DNA of 27,939 nucleotides from Hungatella sp. UBA3147 (lineage in GTDB: Bacteria > Bacillota > Clostridia > Lachnospirales > Lachnospiraceae), in the NCBI GenBank assembly GCA_002365025.1, contig DEYX01000242.1, positions 1 through 27,939 on the forward strand. The letters run 5' to 3'. Positions within the stretch are counted from its first letter, which is position 1, and each line of letters begins with the position of its first letter. Of this stretch, positions 16,964-25,263 are shown in pieces. Both the position numbers and the translations under genes were made by a program. Under the pieces are notes generated by a model. The model was not told the DNA's origin and ran no database searches. It saw nothing but the letters and a program-made list of their open reading frames with translations.

Positions 16964-16997
16964 AAAAAACAAGAGGCAGGTTCCGAAGAACCTGCCT
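16964..16997 (-). terminator. UUCG-capped intrinsic terminator
   Basis: A perfect 10-bp stem (AGGCAGGTTC at 16974-16983, GAACCTGCCT at 16988-16997). On the minus strand it is closed by a C(UUCG)G tetraloop, the most stable class of RNA loop. CTTG and six T follow, so it acts on minus-strand transcripts. Confidence 0.85.
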
Positions 16998-17038
16998 ATC
17001 ATGGTATAATCAGATATGCAACTAAATAATTATACTAC
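16964..17038 (-). ncRNA. Candidate small RNA of about 75 nt
   Basis: A strong promoter (17044-17072) is followed on the minus strand by a predicted start near 17038 and a terminator ending near 16964. In between, ATTATAC (17029-17035) and GTATAAT (17004-17010) can form a first 7-bp stem right at the 5' end. The second stem is the terminator hairpin. No ribosome binding site plus ORF is present; a 19-codon ATG frame crosses the terminator without a binding site. The promoter-stem-terminator arrangement is what is seen; expression is a prediction. An alternative is an attenuator leader of the YjbR-GNAT gene 258 nt downstream. Confidence 0.45.
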
Positions 17039-17043
17039 GAAAG

Positions 17044-17072
17044 ATTATACCGAATTTCAGGATACTTATCAA
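17044..17072 (-). promoter_or_regulatory. Strong promoter with no ORF directly behind it
   Basis: Minus-strand TTGATA (17067-17072; 5 of 6) and a perfect TATAAT (17044-17049) are exactly 17 nt apart. It fires towards the UUCG-capped terminator about 45 nt away. Confidence 0.6.
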
Positions 17073-17288
17073 CTGGTTTTTCCATTAAACCTGGAAGGCG
17101 CGAATTGAAAAGTTAAATTCCACCGTCCATCCCTGATATAACATAAATAACTGCATTCACAAATCCAGCCAGAGAATCAATTGGCTGGATTTTAGCTAAA
17201 AAGAGGAGGGACATTGCCTCTTACATAAAATTATGAAGATTTCATGTCATTATACATCCCCTTTTTCTGTAATAAATGGTGTTATACT
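17073..17288. other. Non-coding gap with two further hairpins
   Basis: AAATCCAGCCA (17161-17171) and TGGCTGGATTT (17182-17192) form a perfect 11-bp stem. AAGAGG (17201-17206) and CCTCTT (17217-17222) form a weaker stem that on the minus strand runs into TTTTT. Either could end the transcript of the orphan ORF at 17289 or the nucleoside operon. No coding frame is supported here. Confidence 0.5.
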
Positions 17289-17606
17289 TTACACTTTTAA
17301 TTGAGGAATCACTACTTTTTCATTTGACAGAAATAGATTATATTTCGAAAGCTCAGAATTTGCAAAAGGTTTTGTTACCTTTATGGCCGCAATATCCTCA
17401 TGTGAAAGGGTGCCTAAAAGCAATTCTCCACCTTTGTCGAAAAAGCATAGATCCTGTGGCAGATGCAACAAATTATCATTTTCATCACTAAGTGTAATAT
17501 TTGAAGTGTATTTAGATAATATGATTTGGGAAAATTCATTAAAATAATACACCATGACACGATAAAAATATTCGTTCTTATGTTCGTCAGAAACCTTCGG
17601 GCGCAA
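17289..17606 (-). CDS. Orphan hypothetical protein, TTG start, possibly a gene fragment
   Basis: 105 residues from a TTG at 17606 with AGAGGAG 6 nt upstream, which would be an adequate start site. No ATG is available near the start. The frame stays open for another 18 codons upstream (KTQFIPEEWF and so on) before a TAA, so the reading may instead be the tail of a longer, broken gene. The sequence (EYFYRVMVYYFNEFSQII, later LPQDLCFFDKGGELLLGTL) matches no family I know. It lies downstream of the nucleoside operon in AT-rich DNA next to decayed genes. Real expression is uncertain. Confidence 0.4.
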   Translation of the reverse strand: MRPKVSDEHKNEYFYRVMVYYFNEFSQIILSKYTSNITLSDENDNLLHLPQDLCFFDKGGELLLGTLSHEDIAAIKVTKPFANSELSKYNLFLSNEKVVIPQLKV

Positions 17607-17729
17607 AAACCACTCCTCTGGAATAAATTGAGTTTTCTTATATGGTTTTAATTCGTTTATTTACCACCGCTCCAACTGATTGATTCAGTTCGTGCAGCAC
17701 CCACTTCTTCTCAAATATCCATTAATACA

Positions 17730-18461
17730 TTAAACAATCGAAAGTGCCAGTTCCATCATCCTGGTAAAAGAATTCTGCCTGCCTTCAGCAGAGATTTCTT
17801 CCTCTTCAAATGGCGAATCTGAAATCGTTAAAATACACAATGCATTTGCTTTTCCATAGGCCGCATTCGCATAAAGAGCAGTAGACTCCATCTCACACGC
17901 CAGAACCCCCATATCTGCCCACGATACACCTGTTTTTGGTAAATCCGGTTTATAAAATGCATCTGTGCACAGAATATTGCCGACATGATACGGCAGATCC
18001 ATCTCCTCCGCGCACTGTACTGCCTGACGCAGCAATTTGTAACTCGCGGTACAGGAATAATCTCCCGGCAACTGGTATGTTGCCAGATAGTTCGTCTCCG
18101 TGCAACTGCCGATGGCAATGATTACATCCCGCAGTTTTACTTGTGGCTGCATCGATCCGGCGGTTCCGATCCGGATTAAATTCTTTACGCCGTAATAATG
18201 AATCAACTCATAAGAATAGATCCCTATTGACGGGCAGCCCATTCCAGTTCCCATTACCGATATTCGTTTTCCCTTAAAGTAACCGGTGTATCCCAGCATA
18301 CCTCTTGTCTTATTAAACTGTGTTACATTTTCCAGAAAATTGTCAGCAATAAACTTCGCCCGCAGCGGATCGCCCGGAAGCAGAATTGATTCTGCAATAT
18401 CACCCGGTTTTGCATCTATATGAGGGGTTGGTGTGTGTTTCATAGCAATATTTTCATTCAT
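17730..18461 (-). CDS. deoD: Purine-nucleoside phosphorylase, DeoD type
   Basis: 243 residues of the trimeric/hexameric NP-I family, which converts purine (deoxy)ribonucleosides and phosphate to base plus (deoxy)ribose 1-phosphate. Phosphate and ribose contacts are seen in LLPGDPLRAKFIA and RGMLGYTG, the fingerprint in MGTGMGCPSIGIYSYEL, RIGTAG (threonine where E. coli has Ser90), the ribose-binding ACEMEST, and the base-binding Asp in TISDSPF. It starts 3 nt after the kinase stop and is the last gene of the nucleoside operon. No clear terminator follows within 120 nt. The N-terminus is 5-7 residues longer than usual; an ATG at codon 7 is an alternative start. Confidence 0.95.
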   Translation of the reverse strand: MNENIAMKHTPTPHIDAKPGDIAESILLPGDPLRAKFIADNFLENVTQFNKTRGMLGYTGYFKGKRISVMGTGMGCPSIGIYSYELIHYYGVKNLIRIGTAGSMQPQVKLRDVIIAIGSCTETNYLATYQLPGDYSCTASYKLLRQAVQCAEEMDLPYHVGNILCTDAFYKPDLPKTGVSWADMGVLACEMESTALYANAAYGKANALCILTISDSPFEEEEISAEGRQNSFTRMMELALSIV

Positions 18462-18464
18462 CCT

Positions 18465-19373
18465 TTAATCTCCCTTCCCTTTTTTTACCATTTCTTCCAC
18501 TTCTTTTCGTTCCGGAATTGATGACGCCGCTCCCGGCCTTGTTACTGCAATGGCCGAGGCAACCGACGCCCGATGCAAAACATCCTCAATCCTTTCATTT
18601 CTCATGATTCCCGTGATAAAATATCCTGTATATGTATCTCCTGCCGCCGTTGTATCTACCGCTTCCGCTCTTACCGCCTCCTGGCGGTAAATCTGCTGTC
18701 CATCCCAATAAAGAGACCCTTTTTTCCCAAGTGTCATGACTATTTTGGCATCAGGAAATTTCGCCGCCAGCTTTACCAGCACTTCTTCATCACTTTCGCC
18801 CGATGTTTCAGATAAAGACGCTGCTTCCACCTCGTTCACCAGAAAATAATTTACCAGGTTTAACGGTAATTCTAAAACCTTATGATCCATTGGAGAAGGA
18901 TTCAGTACTATCGTCATGCCTATTTCATGTGCCCTGCTGATGATATATCCCAGTTCACTGATCTCATTTTGCAGAACAATAAAATCCCCAGCACAAAAAC
19001 CGGACAGAACCCGTTCAACCTGTTCTTTACTAATCCTTTGGTTCGCTCCGCCAAAAAGAATGATGCAGTTATCCCCATCACTGTCATTCTGAATGATCGC
19101 ATGGCCAGTCTGCACTTCACCCAGGACTGTAATACAGCCGGTATTCACTCCCGCCCGTTTAAGGAACTCCAGCAAAAATTCGCCCTCATTCCCGATAGCT
19201 CCGGCATGATATACTTCTTCCCCCGCTCTGGCCAGGGCAATCGACTGATTTAACCCCTTCCCGCCGCTGAACACATTTAAATATTCTGAAGATATGGTCT
19301 CTCCTTTGCGCACAAAGTGTTCTACTTTATATACATAATCAATGTTCATAGAGCCAAAATTTAATAACTTCAT
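18465..19373 (-). CDS. PfkB-family carbohydrate kinase, ribokinase-like
   Basis: 302 residues. The N-terminal substrate region has SGGKGLNQSIALARAG (36-51) and the C-terminal signature reads DTTAAGDTYTGYF, with the anion-hole AAGD and catalytic base D246. Both match ribokinase-type PfkB enzymes. In this operon the likely substrate is the ribose released by the two nucleoside hydrolases, giving ribose 5-phosphate for the pentose phosphate pathway; a nucleoside kinase is the main alternative. It starts one base after the hydrolase stop with GAGG 6 nt upstream, so translation is coupled. Confidence 0.88.
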   Translation of the reverse strand: MKLLNFGSMNIDYVYKVEHFVRKGETISSEYLNVFSGGKGLNQSIALARAGEEVYHAGAIGNEGEFLLEFLKRAGVNTGCITVLGEVQTGHAIIQNDSDGDNCIILFGGANQRISKEQVERVLSGFCAGDFIVLQNEISELGYIISRAHEIGMTIVLNPSPMDHKVLELPLNLVNYFLVNEVEAASLSETSGESDEEVLVKLAAKFPDAKIVMTLGKKGSLYWDGQQIYRQEAVRAEAVDTTAAGDTYTGYFITGIMRNERIEDVLHRASVASAIAVTRPGAASSIPERKEVEEMVKKGKGD

Positions 19374-19374
19374 A

Positions 19375-20343
19375 TTATACCTCGTAGCTTTTTATGGTTT
19401 GGAACAGCAATCCTTTAAAACGAGTCTTATCAAACTCCATTGCAGCAAGCACATTCTTTTCACTGCTGTCTACCGGATAACAGACTTCTCTGCCGATATC
19501 CTCTTTTGGTGCCGTGCCTATATAATCACGGTAATCGCAGACAGTCATTCCTCTTGTAAACTCTCCCTTTGTCTCCACATCTACATGCATTGGCAGTGCA
19601 CAGGTAATAATCGCCGGATCGATCAGCCAGGCTATCGCACAAGCATCACACAGCTGCGATTGCCGCCCCTGATTGACCGAATATTCCAGTAAATCTGCTG
19701 CCGCTGCCGCTACCAGCCCCGGCAGCGACTTAAGCTGTTCCACCTCAGCTATTGTCATGGAATTCTGGCGGCACAGGTTAAGCCCAACCATCCGGATCGG
19801 AATTCCGGATTCAAATACAATTTTTGCCGCTTCCGGGTCCACAGCTATATTAAATTCTGCACAGGCATTATAATTTCCAGTTGTAACCGAGCCCCCCATG
19901 GAGATGATTTCCGGAATCTTATGTTTTAACTCCGGCTCCTTTAATAGCGCCTGTGCTACATTTGTCAATGGTCCTAACGTTACCAGCGTCATATCTGTCT
20001 GACAGCGAAAAGCATCAATCATCGCATCCACCGCATGTTCCCTTTGCTGCTCTCCCTTCAGGCTCGGAACCATGATATTTCCCAATCCACTGCTGCCATG
20101 AACATATTCTGCCCGTTCAGGTTTTGCAAACATCGGCATATCATAGCCGGCATAAACTGGAATGTCTCCATACCCCGCCAGCTCTGTCACATATCTGGCA
20201 TTGCGAAACGTATGATCAAGTCCGGTATTTCCCCCAACCGCCGAAATCCCGACAACAGAAAGATGCTTCATTGCCAGAAGCAGTGCAAAACTGTCATCAA
20301 TTCCCGGATCACAGTCAATCCATACTTTCTTTCTCGTTTCCAT
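19375..20343 (-). CDS. Nucleoside hydrolase (IUNH family), second copy in operon
   Basis: 322 residues. The N-terminal Asp cluster WIDCDPGIDDSFAL (8-21) coordinates the catalytic calcium in this family. Further conserved parts are LVTLGPLTNVA, ISMGGSVTTGNYNACAEFNI with VDPEAA after it, and the C-terminal DACAIAWLIDP. The enzyme splits ribonucleosides into base and ribose; purine versus pyrimidine preference cannot be read safely. It lies between the ABC permeases and the ribokinase-like gene, with 1-2 nt between coding regions, and shares the operon with a second hydrolase of 311 residues. Confidence 0.94.
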   Translation of the reverse strand: METRKKVWIDCDPGIDDSFALLLAMKHLSVVGISAVGGNTGLDHTFRNARYVTELAGYGDIPVYAGYDMPMFAKPERAEYVHGSSGLGNIMVPSLKGEQQREHAVDAMIDAFRCQTDMTLVTLGPLTNVAQALLKEPELKHKIPEIISMGGSVTTGNYNACAEFNIAVDPEAAKIVFESGIPIRMVGLNLCRQNSMTIAEVEQLKSLPGLVAAAAADLLEYSVNQGRQSQLCDACAIAWLIDPAIITCALPMHVDVETKGEFTRGMTVCDYRDYIGTAPKEDIGREVCYPVDSSEKNVLAAMEFDKTRFKGLLFQTIKSYEV

Positions 20344-20345
20344 GT

Positions 20346-21290
20346 TTATGCACCTTCTCTCTTCAATCCTTTTTCGATCCGCTTCCTCTGATTGATTCGT
20401 ATCATATTGATCAATACAAGGGCAAATATAGTTGCCGCATAGGGAATCATTTCAATAAACTCCGTTGGAAAATTAGTTCCCTGACTCTTCAGCGTAGTAG
20501 CCAGAGCATCCGAAAAGCCAAAGAAAACTGCTGCTACCGCGGTTCCGATCGGATTACTACCGGCAATATTCATGGCTGACAAACCAATATATCCTCTGCC
20601 GTTTGTCATATTCTTCATAAAGAAGCTAACCCATCCCATCGACATGAATGCTCCTGCAAAACCGCAAAGCACTCCCGAAACCAGAAATGATATATATCCA
20701 ATCTTTTTTACATTAATTCCCACCGATGCTGCTGCCTGCGGGTTTTCCCCAACTGCCCGCATCCTGAGTCCCAGCCGGGTCCGATACAGGAAAAACCATA
20801 CCAGGTAGATGCCGAGGAATGCCAGATAAGTAAGCAGGTTATGCCCCGACAGTACCTGCCCTAAAAACGGAATCTTATCAATCAGCGGTATTACCACCGA
20901 GGGAATCGTATAGGCCTTAATCGCTGCCGATGTAGCCGCCTTTTCTCCGGTCAGCAAATACATGACAAATACTGTGCCGCCGCTGGCAACCAGGTTAAAC
21001 GCTATACAGGTCAGATAAAGATCTGTTTTACCAGACAGATTGGACACTGCCAGTACCCCACCGGAAAGTACACCAAAAATAACCGCTCCAAGCAAGCCGA
21101 TCCACACATTCCCGGAAATACCGGCAAAAATTACACCTGCCAGTGCTGCCGAAAGCATCATTCCTTCCAGTGCCATGTTAAGCATTCCGGCTTTCCGGTT
21201 AATGACCGCTGCCAATGCTACAAAAATCAGCGGTGTTGACAAACGCAGTACTGAAAATCCAAAATTTGCAAACCATTCTATTGTAAACAT
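20346..21290 (-). CDS. Nucleoside ABC transporter permease, YufQ/NupQ type
   Basis: 314 residues from the ATG at 21288-21290 (MFTIEWFANFGF), preceded by AGGAA at 5-6 nt. The frame extends 18 codons further, but that part overlaps the end of the previous gene. It has 8-10 hydrophobic helices and the branched-chain/simple-sugar permease motif (BPD_transp_2) with AAVINRKAGMLNMALEGMML and AVGENPQAAASVGINVKKI. It pairs with the upstream permease in a BmpA-type nucleoside importer like the nupNOPQ system of Bacillus. Confidence 0.92.
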   Translation of the reverse strand: MFTIEWFANFGFSVLRLSTPLIFVALAAVINRKAGMLNMALEGMMLSAALAGVIFAGISGNVWIGLLGAVIFGVLSGGVLAVSNLSGKTDLYLTCIAFNLVASGGTVFVMYLLTGEKAATSAAIKAYTIPSVVIPLIDKIPFLGQVLSGHNLLTYLAFLGIYLVWFFLYRTRLGLRMRAVGENPQAAASVGINVKKIGYISFLVSGVLCGFAGAFMSMGWVSFFMKNMTNGRGYIGLSAMNIAGSNPIGTAVAAVFFGFSDALATTLKSQGTNFPTEFIEMIPYAATIFALVLINMIRINQRKRIEKGLKREGA

Positions 21291-21309
21291 ATGCGTTCCT
21301 GCATGGATC

Positions 21310-22455
21310 TTACTCCACGCTCTCCTTTCCGGCTTCTGCTGCATTTTCTGCCAAAATTTCCTTTGCTTCTTTTTCCCTGTCCATTTTTATTTCTTTCTGA
21401 GCCGCTTTATAGATTAGTTTTTTCTTATATCTTCCCATGAATTCTTCAGCCGCTACCAGAAGAATAACGATTCCCTGGATAACAGTAATGAACTCAATCG
21501 GAATATCACCTTTGGAGTTTACAACATCAGCACCGATCCGGATATATGCCAGCAGAATCGCCGCTACCGGAACCAGAATCGGATTCTTTCTGGCCAGAAC
21601 GGCAACCATCAGACCATCAAAACCATGCTGGGTACTAACGACCCATTTGTAACGATCATAATTGCCCAGAATCTCACACGTACCGCCCATACCTGCAAAT
21701 ATGCCGCCAACTAATTGAGCCAGAATAATCGTACCGTTCATGTTGATACCGCTGGCCTTGGCAAAATTCGGATTACTTCCCACAACACGCATCTTATATC
21801 CAAAAATGGTCTTATAGAACAAAACTCCAACGAAAGCCACAGCGATCAAAGCCACAAAGAATCCTGACTGAACCCGGAACTTTCCAAAGATCATGGGTAG
21901 CTTTGCCGACTCCGGAATCATATAGGATCCCAGCGAACCAATTGACGGATCCCGCATGAAATACTTCAGCACCCAGATCGATAAAAATGCTAAAATGCTG
22001 TTAAGCATCAGGGAGACTACCACAATATTGGCCTTAAACCTAACATCCAACCATGCCGGAATCAGGGAAACTAAGAACCCGACGATTGCACCAACTGCCA
22101 GCAGGATCATAAGCATAACCGGTGTCGGCAGACCCGCTCCGCCTAACGAAATAGCAGTCAGGGAAACAATACACCCTGAAAACATAAAAATGCCTTCACC
22201 GGAGAGATTAAATTTATTTACTGCATACACAAAACAAAAACATAATCCGGTAAATGTAAACGGAATGGCCAGATTAATTATGCTCCCGACTCTCCGCACG
22301 GAAGAGAACGGGCCTAATACAAATTGCCTGATAACGTAGACCGGATCATCACTGATGGCAAACAGTGTAACGAGTGCAATACCATAAGCAATTCCGATAG
22401 CAACAAGGATGCGTACCAATTCGACTGTTGTTTCTATTCGTCTTGTTTTGCTCAT
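21310..22455 (-). CDS. Nucleoside ABC transporter permease, YufP/NupP type
   Basis: 381 residues, polytopic, with NKFNLSGEGIFMFSG and VVGSNPNFAKASGINMNGTI, the signature loops of the YufP/RbsC-like permeases. The last 40 residues are a charged, helical tail (KAAQKEIKMDREKEAKEIL) that looks cytoplasmic. The start overlaps the ATPase stop by 4 nt (ATGA) with GGAGG upstream. This is the first of two different permeases, as normal for BmpA-type importers. Confidence 0.92.
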   Translation of the reverse strand: MSKTRRIETTVELVRILVAIGIAYGIALVTLFAISDDPVYVIRQFVLGPFSSVRRVGSIINLAIPFTFTGLCFCFVYAVNKFNLSGEGIFMFSGCIVSLTAISLGGAGLPTPVMLMILLAVGAIVGFLVSLIPAWLDVRFKANIVVVSLMLNSILAFLSIWVLKYFMRDPSIGSLGSYMIPESAKLPMIFGKFRVQSGFFVALIAVAFVGVLFYKTIFGYKMRVVGSNPNFAKASGINMNGTIILAQLVGGIFAGMGGTCEILGNYDRYKWVVSTQHGFDGLMVAVLARKNPILVPVAAILLAYIRIGADVVNSKGDIPIEFITVIQGIVILLVAAEEFMGRYKKKLIYKAAQKEIKMDREKEAKEILAENAAEAGKESVE

Positions 22456-24002
22456 AGCACATCCTCCATTTCTTTTGCTGTCATTGTTTTAATACCCAGC
22501 ATATATTCCCCCAATTCGCCTTCCGAAACGAGATTTGCCTGCTTAAATGCTGCTACAATCTTCCCTTTCCGCATAACCAGCAGCCTGTCAGAACACTCCA
22601 GCACTTCATTCAAATCGGCTGAAATCAGCAGGGAAGCCGTCTTTTCTTCCCTTGATTTACGGACAATTGTCTTACGAATCATTTCCGCTGCACCAACGTC
22701 AATTCCCCTGGTCGGCTGATTGGCCAGAATAAAATTGCTTCCGGAAGTAAACTCTCTGGCCACCACCACCTTCTGGATATTACCACCTGAAAGCATCCTC
22801 ACCGGCTGGTTTCTGTCATCACAGGCTATATCAAAATCTTTAATGCACTGATCAACAATCTGATCAATATATTTTCGGTTAATAAAAGGGCCCTTCCGGT
22901 ACTGCGGCTGAAAATAGCGGTCCGATATGATATTATCCCGAATTGACATATCTCCGGCACAGCCAAAATCCATTCTGTCTTCCGGAATAAATGCCAGCCC
23001 CAACTGCCGGATCTGGTGAACGGTTTTTCCTGATATGCTGGTTCCGTTAATGGATACTTCACCGGAAGAGAAGATACCAAGTCCTGATAATACGTCAGAA
23101 AGTTCACTCTGGCCATTTCCTTCTACACCGGCAATGCCAACTACTTCACCCGCACGAATATCAAGAGAGACACCATCTAGTACGGTCTTTCCCATTTCGT
23201 TGATCTTGATCAGATTTTTGATATGTACAACAGCTTCCCCGGGCTTCGGCTGTTCTTTATCAATCCTAAGTATGACATCCCGGCCAACCATCAGTCTCGA
23301 GATATCGGCTTCACTCATATCCTCCAGTTCATAACTGCCCAGACAAAAACCATGGCGCAGAACCGTAACACGGCTGCAGATACGTTTTACTTCTTCCAGC
23401 TTGTGTGAGATAAAGATAATCGAATGCCCGCTCTTCCTTAACAGAATCAGCTGTTCAAACAATTCATCTGTCTCCTGAGGCGTCAGAACCGCCGTCGGTT
23501 CATCCAAAATGATAATTTTCGCTCCGCGAATCAATACTTTCATGATCTCAACTTTCTGCATCTGACCAACCGAAAGGTCCATCACTTTCATCTTGGGATC
23601 AATATTAAAATTATACTTTTCTGCTACTTCTCTGGTCATCTCCACTGCTTTATTGTAATTAAACGTTCCCTTTTTCATTGGTTCGATTCCCAAAGCCACA
23701 TTCTCCGCTACAGTCAGTGAGGGCACCAGCATAAAATGCTGATGTACCATTCCTATGCCTTTATCAATGGCATCCAGTGTATTTTGAATCTGAACCTCCT
23801 GCTCTTTTACCAGAACACGTCCGGACTGGGCATTTTCCAGCCCGAAGAGAACTTTCATCAACGTCGTTTTCCCTGCTCCGTTTTCCCCTACCAGAGCCAG
23901 AATCTCTCCTTCATTCAGCCAAAAGGTAATGCCCTTATTGGCGACAAATCCATTACTGTAAATCTTAGTAATGTTCTCCATTCTCAAAACTTCACCAGAC
24001 AT
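22452..24002 (-). CDS. Nucleoside ABC transporter ATPase, YufO/NupO type
   Basis: 516 residues with two fused ABC domains. The first has Walker A GENGAGKT (39-46), signature LSVGQ (143-147) and Walker B IIILDEP (163-169). The second (about 255-500) has the degenerate P-loop GVEGNGQSE, signature LSGGN and the B-like LANQPTRGID. The degenerate second site is normal for the RbsA/MglA/YufO group. TAGGAGGAAG precedes the ATG. It powers the two permeases downstream with the BMP lipoprotein upstream. Confidence 0.95.
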   Translation of the reverse strand: MSGEVLRMENITKIYSNGFVANKGITFWLNEGEILALVGENGAGKTTLMKVLFGLENAQSGRVLVKEQEVQIQNTLDAIDKGIGMVHQHFMLVPSLTVAENVALGIEPMKKGTFNYNKAVEMTREVAEKYNFNIDPKMKVMDLSVGQMQKVEIMKVLIRGAKIIILDEPTAVLTPQETDELFEQLILLRKSGHSIIFISHKLEEVKRICSRVTVLRHGFCLGSYELEDMSEADISRLMVGRDVILRIDKEQPKPGEAVVHIKNLIKINEMGKTVLDGVSLDIRAGEVVGIAGVEGNGQSELSDVLSGLGIFSSGEVSINGTSISGKTVHQIRQLGLAFIPEDRMDFGCAGDMSIRDNIISDRYFQPQYRKGPFINRKYIDQIVDQCIKDFDIACDDRNQPVRMLSGGNIQKVVVAREFTSGSNFILANQPTRGIDVGAAEMIRKTIVRKSREEKTASLLISADLNEVLECSDRLLVMRKGKIVAAFKQANLVSEGELGEYMLGIKTMTAKEMEDVL

Positions 24003-24018
24003 ATCTTCCTCCTACGGC

Positions 24019-24055
24019 AAACTGCCGAAATTTCTGTAAAAAATCCCGGCAGTTT
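24019..24055 (-). other. Intercistronic hairpin between binding-protein and ATPase genes
   Basis: AAACTGCCG (24019-24027) and CGGCAGTTT (24047-24055) are perfect 9-bp inverted repeats in the 66-nt gap after the BMP lipoprotein gene. There is no T run on the minus strand at its end, so it is more likely an RNA-stabilising or processing hairpin (as between malE and malF) than a full terminator. Confidence 0.55.
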
Positions 24056-24068
24056 ACGCTTTGTTCTG

Positions 24069-25223
24069 TTAAGGTGCTACACTGTCAAGCATCGCCTGAT
24101 ACTCGGCCTCATCCGAAAAATCATAGTAGGATTTCACTGACTTTTCGCCGCTGACGATCTTAGACTGTGCCTCTTTCATATTCTGACGCACTTCTTCCGG
24201 AACGGATTCTTTGAAGAAATCATTATCAACATATCCAACGGAACTTTCCGCCAGACCCAGACGGTTTACTTTCTTCCATACATCTTTTCCAGCCTCAACA
24301 TCATGGAAAAATGATGCAAAAGAATCACCGACATTTTTCAGCATGGAGGTTAAAATTACATCGGCAAGTTCCGGATTCTCGGAATTTTTATAATACTGAT
24401 ACTGATCGGAATCCACACCAATTGCCCAGGTGTTCAGTTCTTTGCAAGCTTCAAACAAACCGCCGCCGGCTCCGCCGGCCACCTGATAGAATACATCAGC
24501 TTTTTTATCTCTTGCCTGAGAAAGACAAAGTTCTTTCATCTTGGCCGGATCCGTCCAGGAACCAACGGTTGCCTTAACAACTTTGCACTCCGGATCGTAA
24601 TCCTGAACACCATTTACAAAACCGGTGACAAAGTCAGCAATAACCGGATTATCCATTCCCACATTAACTGCCACAACTTTTGATTTAGACATACCGGCTG
24701 CCAGCTGTCCTACCATGTAAGAGCCCTCATTCTGGGCGTAGAAAATAAGTGCCATATTTTCTGGTATCTCAGATTCATCCATAGAATCATCAAAACATAC
24801 AAACTTAACCTCCGGATATTCCTTTGCCAAGCGGATCAAAATATCACGATACGTAGAGGATGCCACGATATATTCATAGCCTTCGTCAATGGTATCCAGC
24901 ATGGCATCTTCCCATTTATCCGCTTTTGTCTCATCTCCGGCTTCAACCGTCTTACAATCCCAACCTTCCGCACGGAGCATTTTCATTCCCTCTTCACCGG
25001 AATCGTTAAAAGACTTGTCCCCCAGATTTCCTACAATATAGGCAATCCGCCCCTTTTCGCCGTCTTTGGCAGCCGGAGCTCCACTTTCGGTTTTCGTTTC
25101 CTGATTTCCGGTATCAACTGCACTTGATGATTTTGTTATTCCTCCCGAACCACAAGCTGTAAGACCTGCTGCCATTGCCGCGGCTATCACAACCGCGATT
25201 ACTTTCTTTACACCTTTTTTCAT
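24069..25223 (-). CDS. BMP-family nucleoside-binding lipoprotein
   Basis: 384 residues with a lipoprotein signal ending in LTAC (cysteine 24) and an Ala/Ser/Glu linker. The BMP domain begins GRIAYIVGNLGDKSFNDSG; the FND triad region is typical of BmpA/TmpC/NupN proteins that bind purine and pyrimidine nucleosides. Later blocks (VGQLAAGMSKS and VGMDNPVIADFVTGFVNG) agree. It captures nucleosides for the ABC importer encoded next. AGAGGAGG precedes the ATG. Confidence 0.93.
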   Translation of the reverse strand: MKKGVKKVIAVVIAAAMAAGLTACGSGGITKSSSAVDTGNQETKTESGAPAAKDGEKGRIAYIVGNLGDKSFNDSGEEGMKMLRAEGWDCKTVEAGDETKADKWEDAMLDTIDEGYEYIVASSTYRDILIRLAKEYPEVKFVCFDDSMDESEIPENMALIFYAQNEGSYMVGQLAAGMSKSKVVAVNVGMDNPVIADFVTGFVNGVQDYDPECKVVKATVGSWTDPAKMKELCLSQARDKKADVFYQVAGGAGGGLFEACKELNTWAIGVDSDQYQYYKNSENPELADVILTSMLKNVGDSFASFFHDVEAGKDVWKKVNRLGLAESSVGYVDNDFFKESVPEEVRQNMKEAQSKIVSGEKSVKSYYDFSDEAEYQAMLDSVAP

Positions 25224-25263
25224 ATAAAACCTCCTCTTTTTTGTTTTATTTCTTGTTTTATTT

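Noticed and set aside
20124..20579. Plus-strand open frame of 151 codons opposite the hydrolase/permease junction
   Set aside because: It crosses two well-supported minus-strand genes, is rich in His/Ser/Cys from reverse reading, and has no family features.
21040..22719. Several plus-strand open frames of 70-130 codons
   Set aside because: All are antisense shadows of the permease and ATPase genes, with no ribosome binding sites or recognisable domains.
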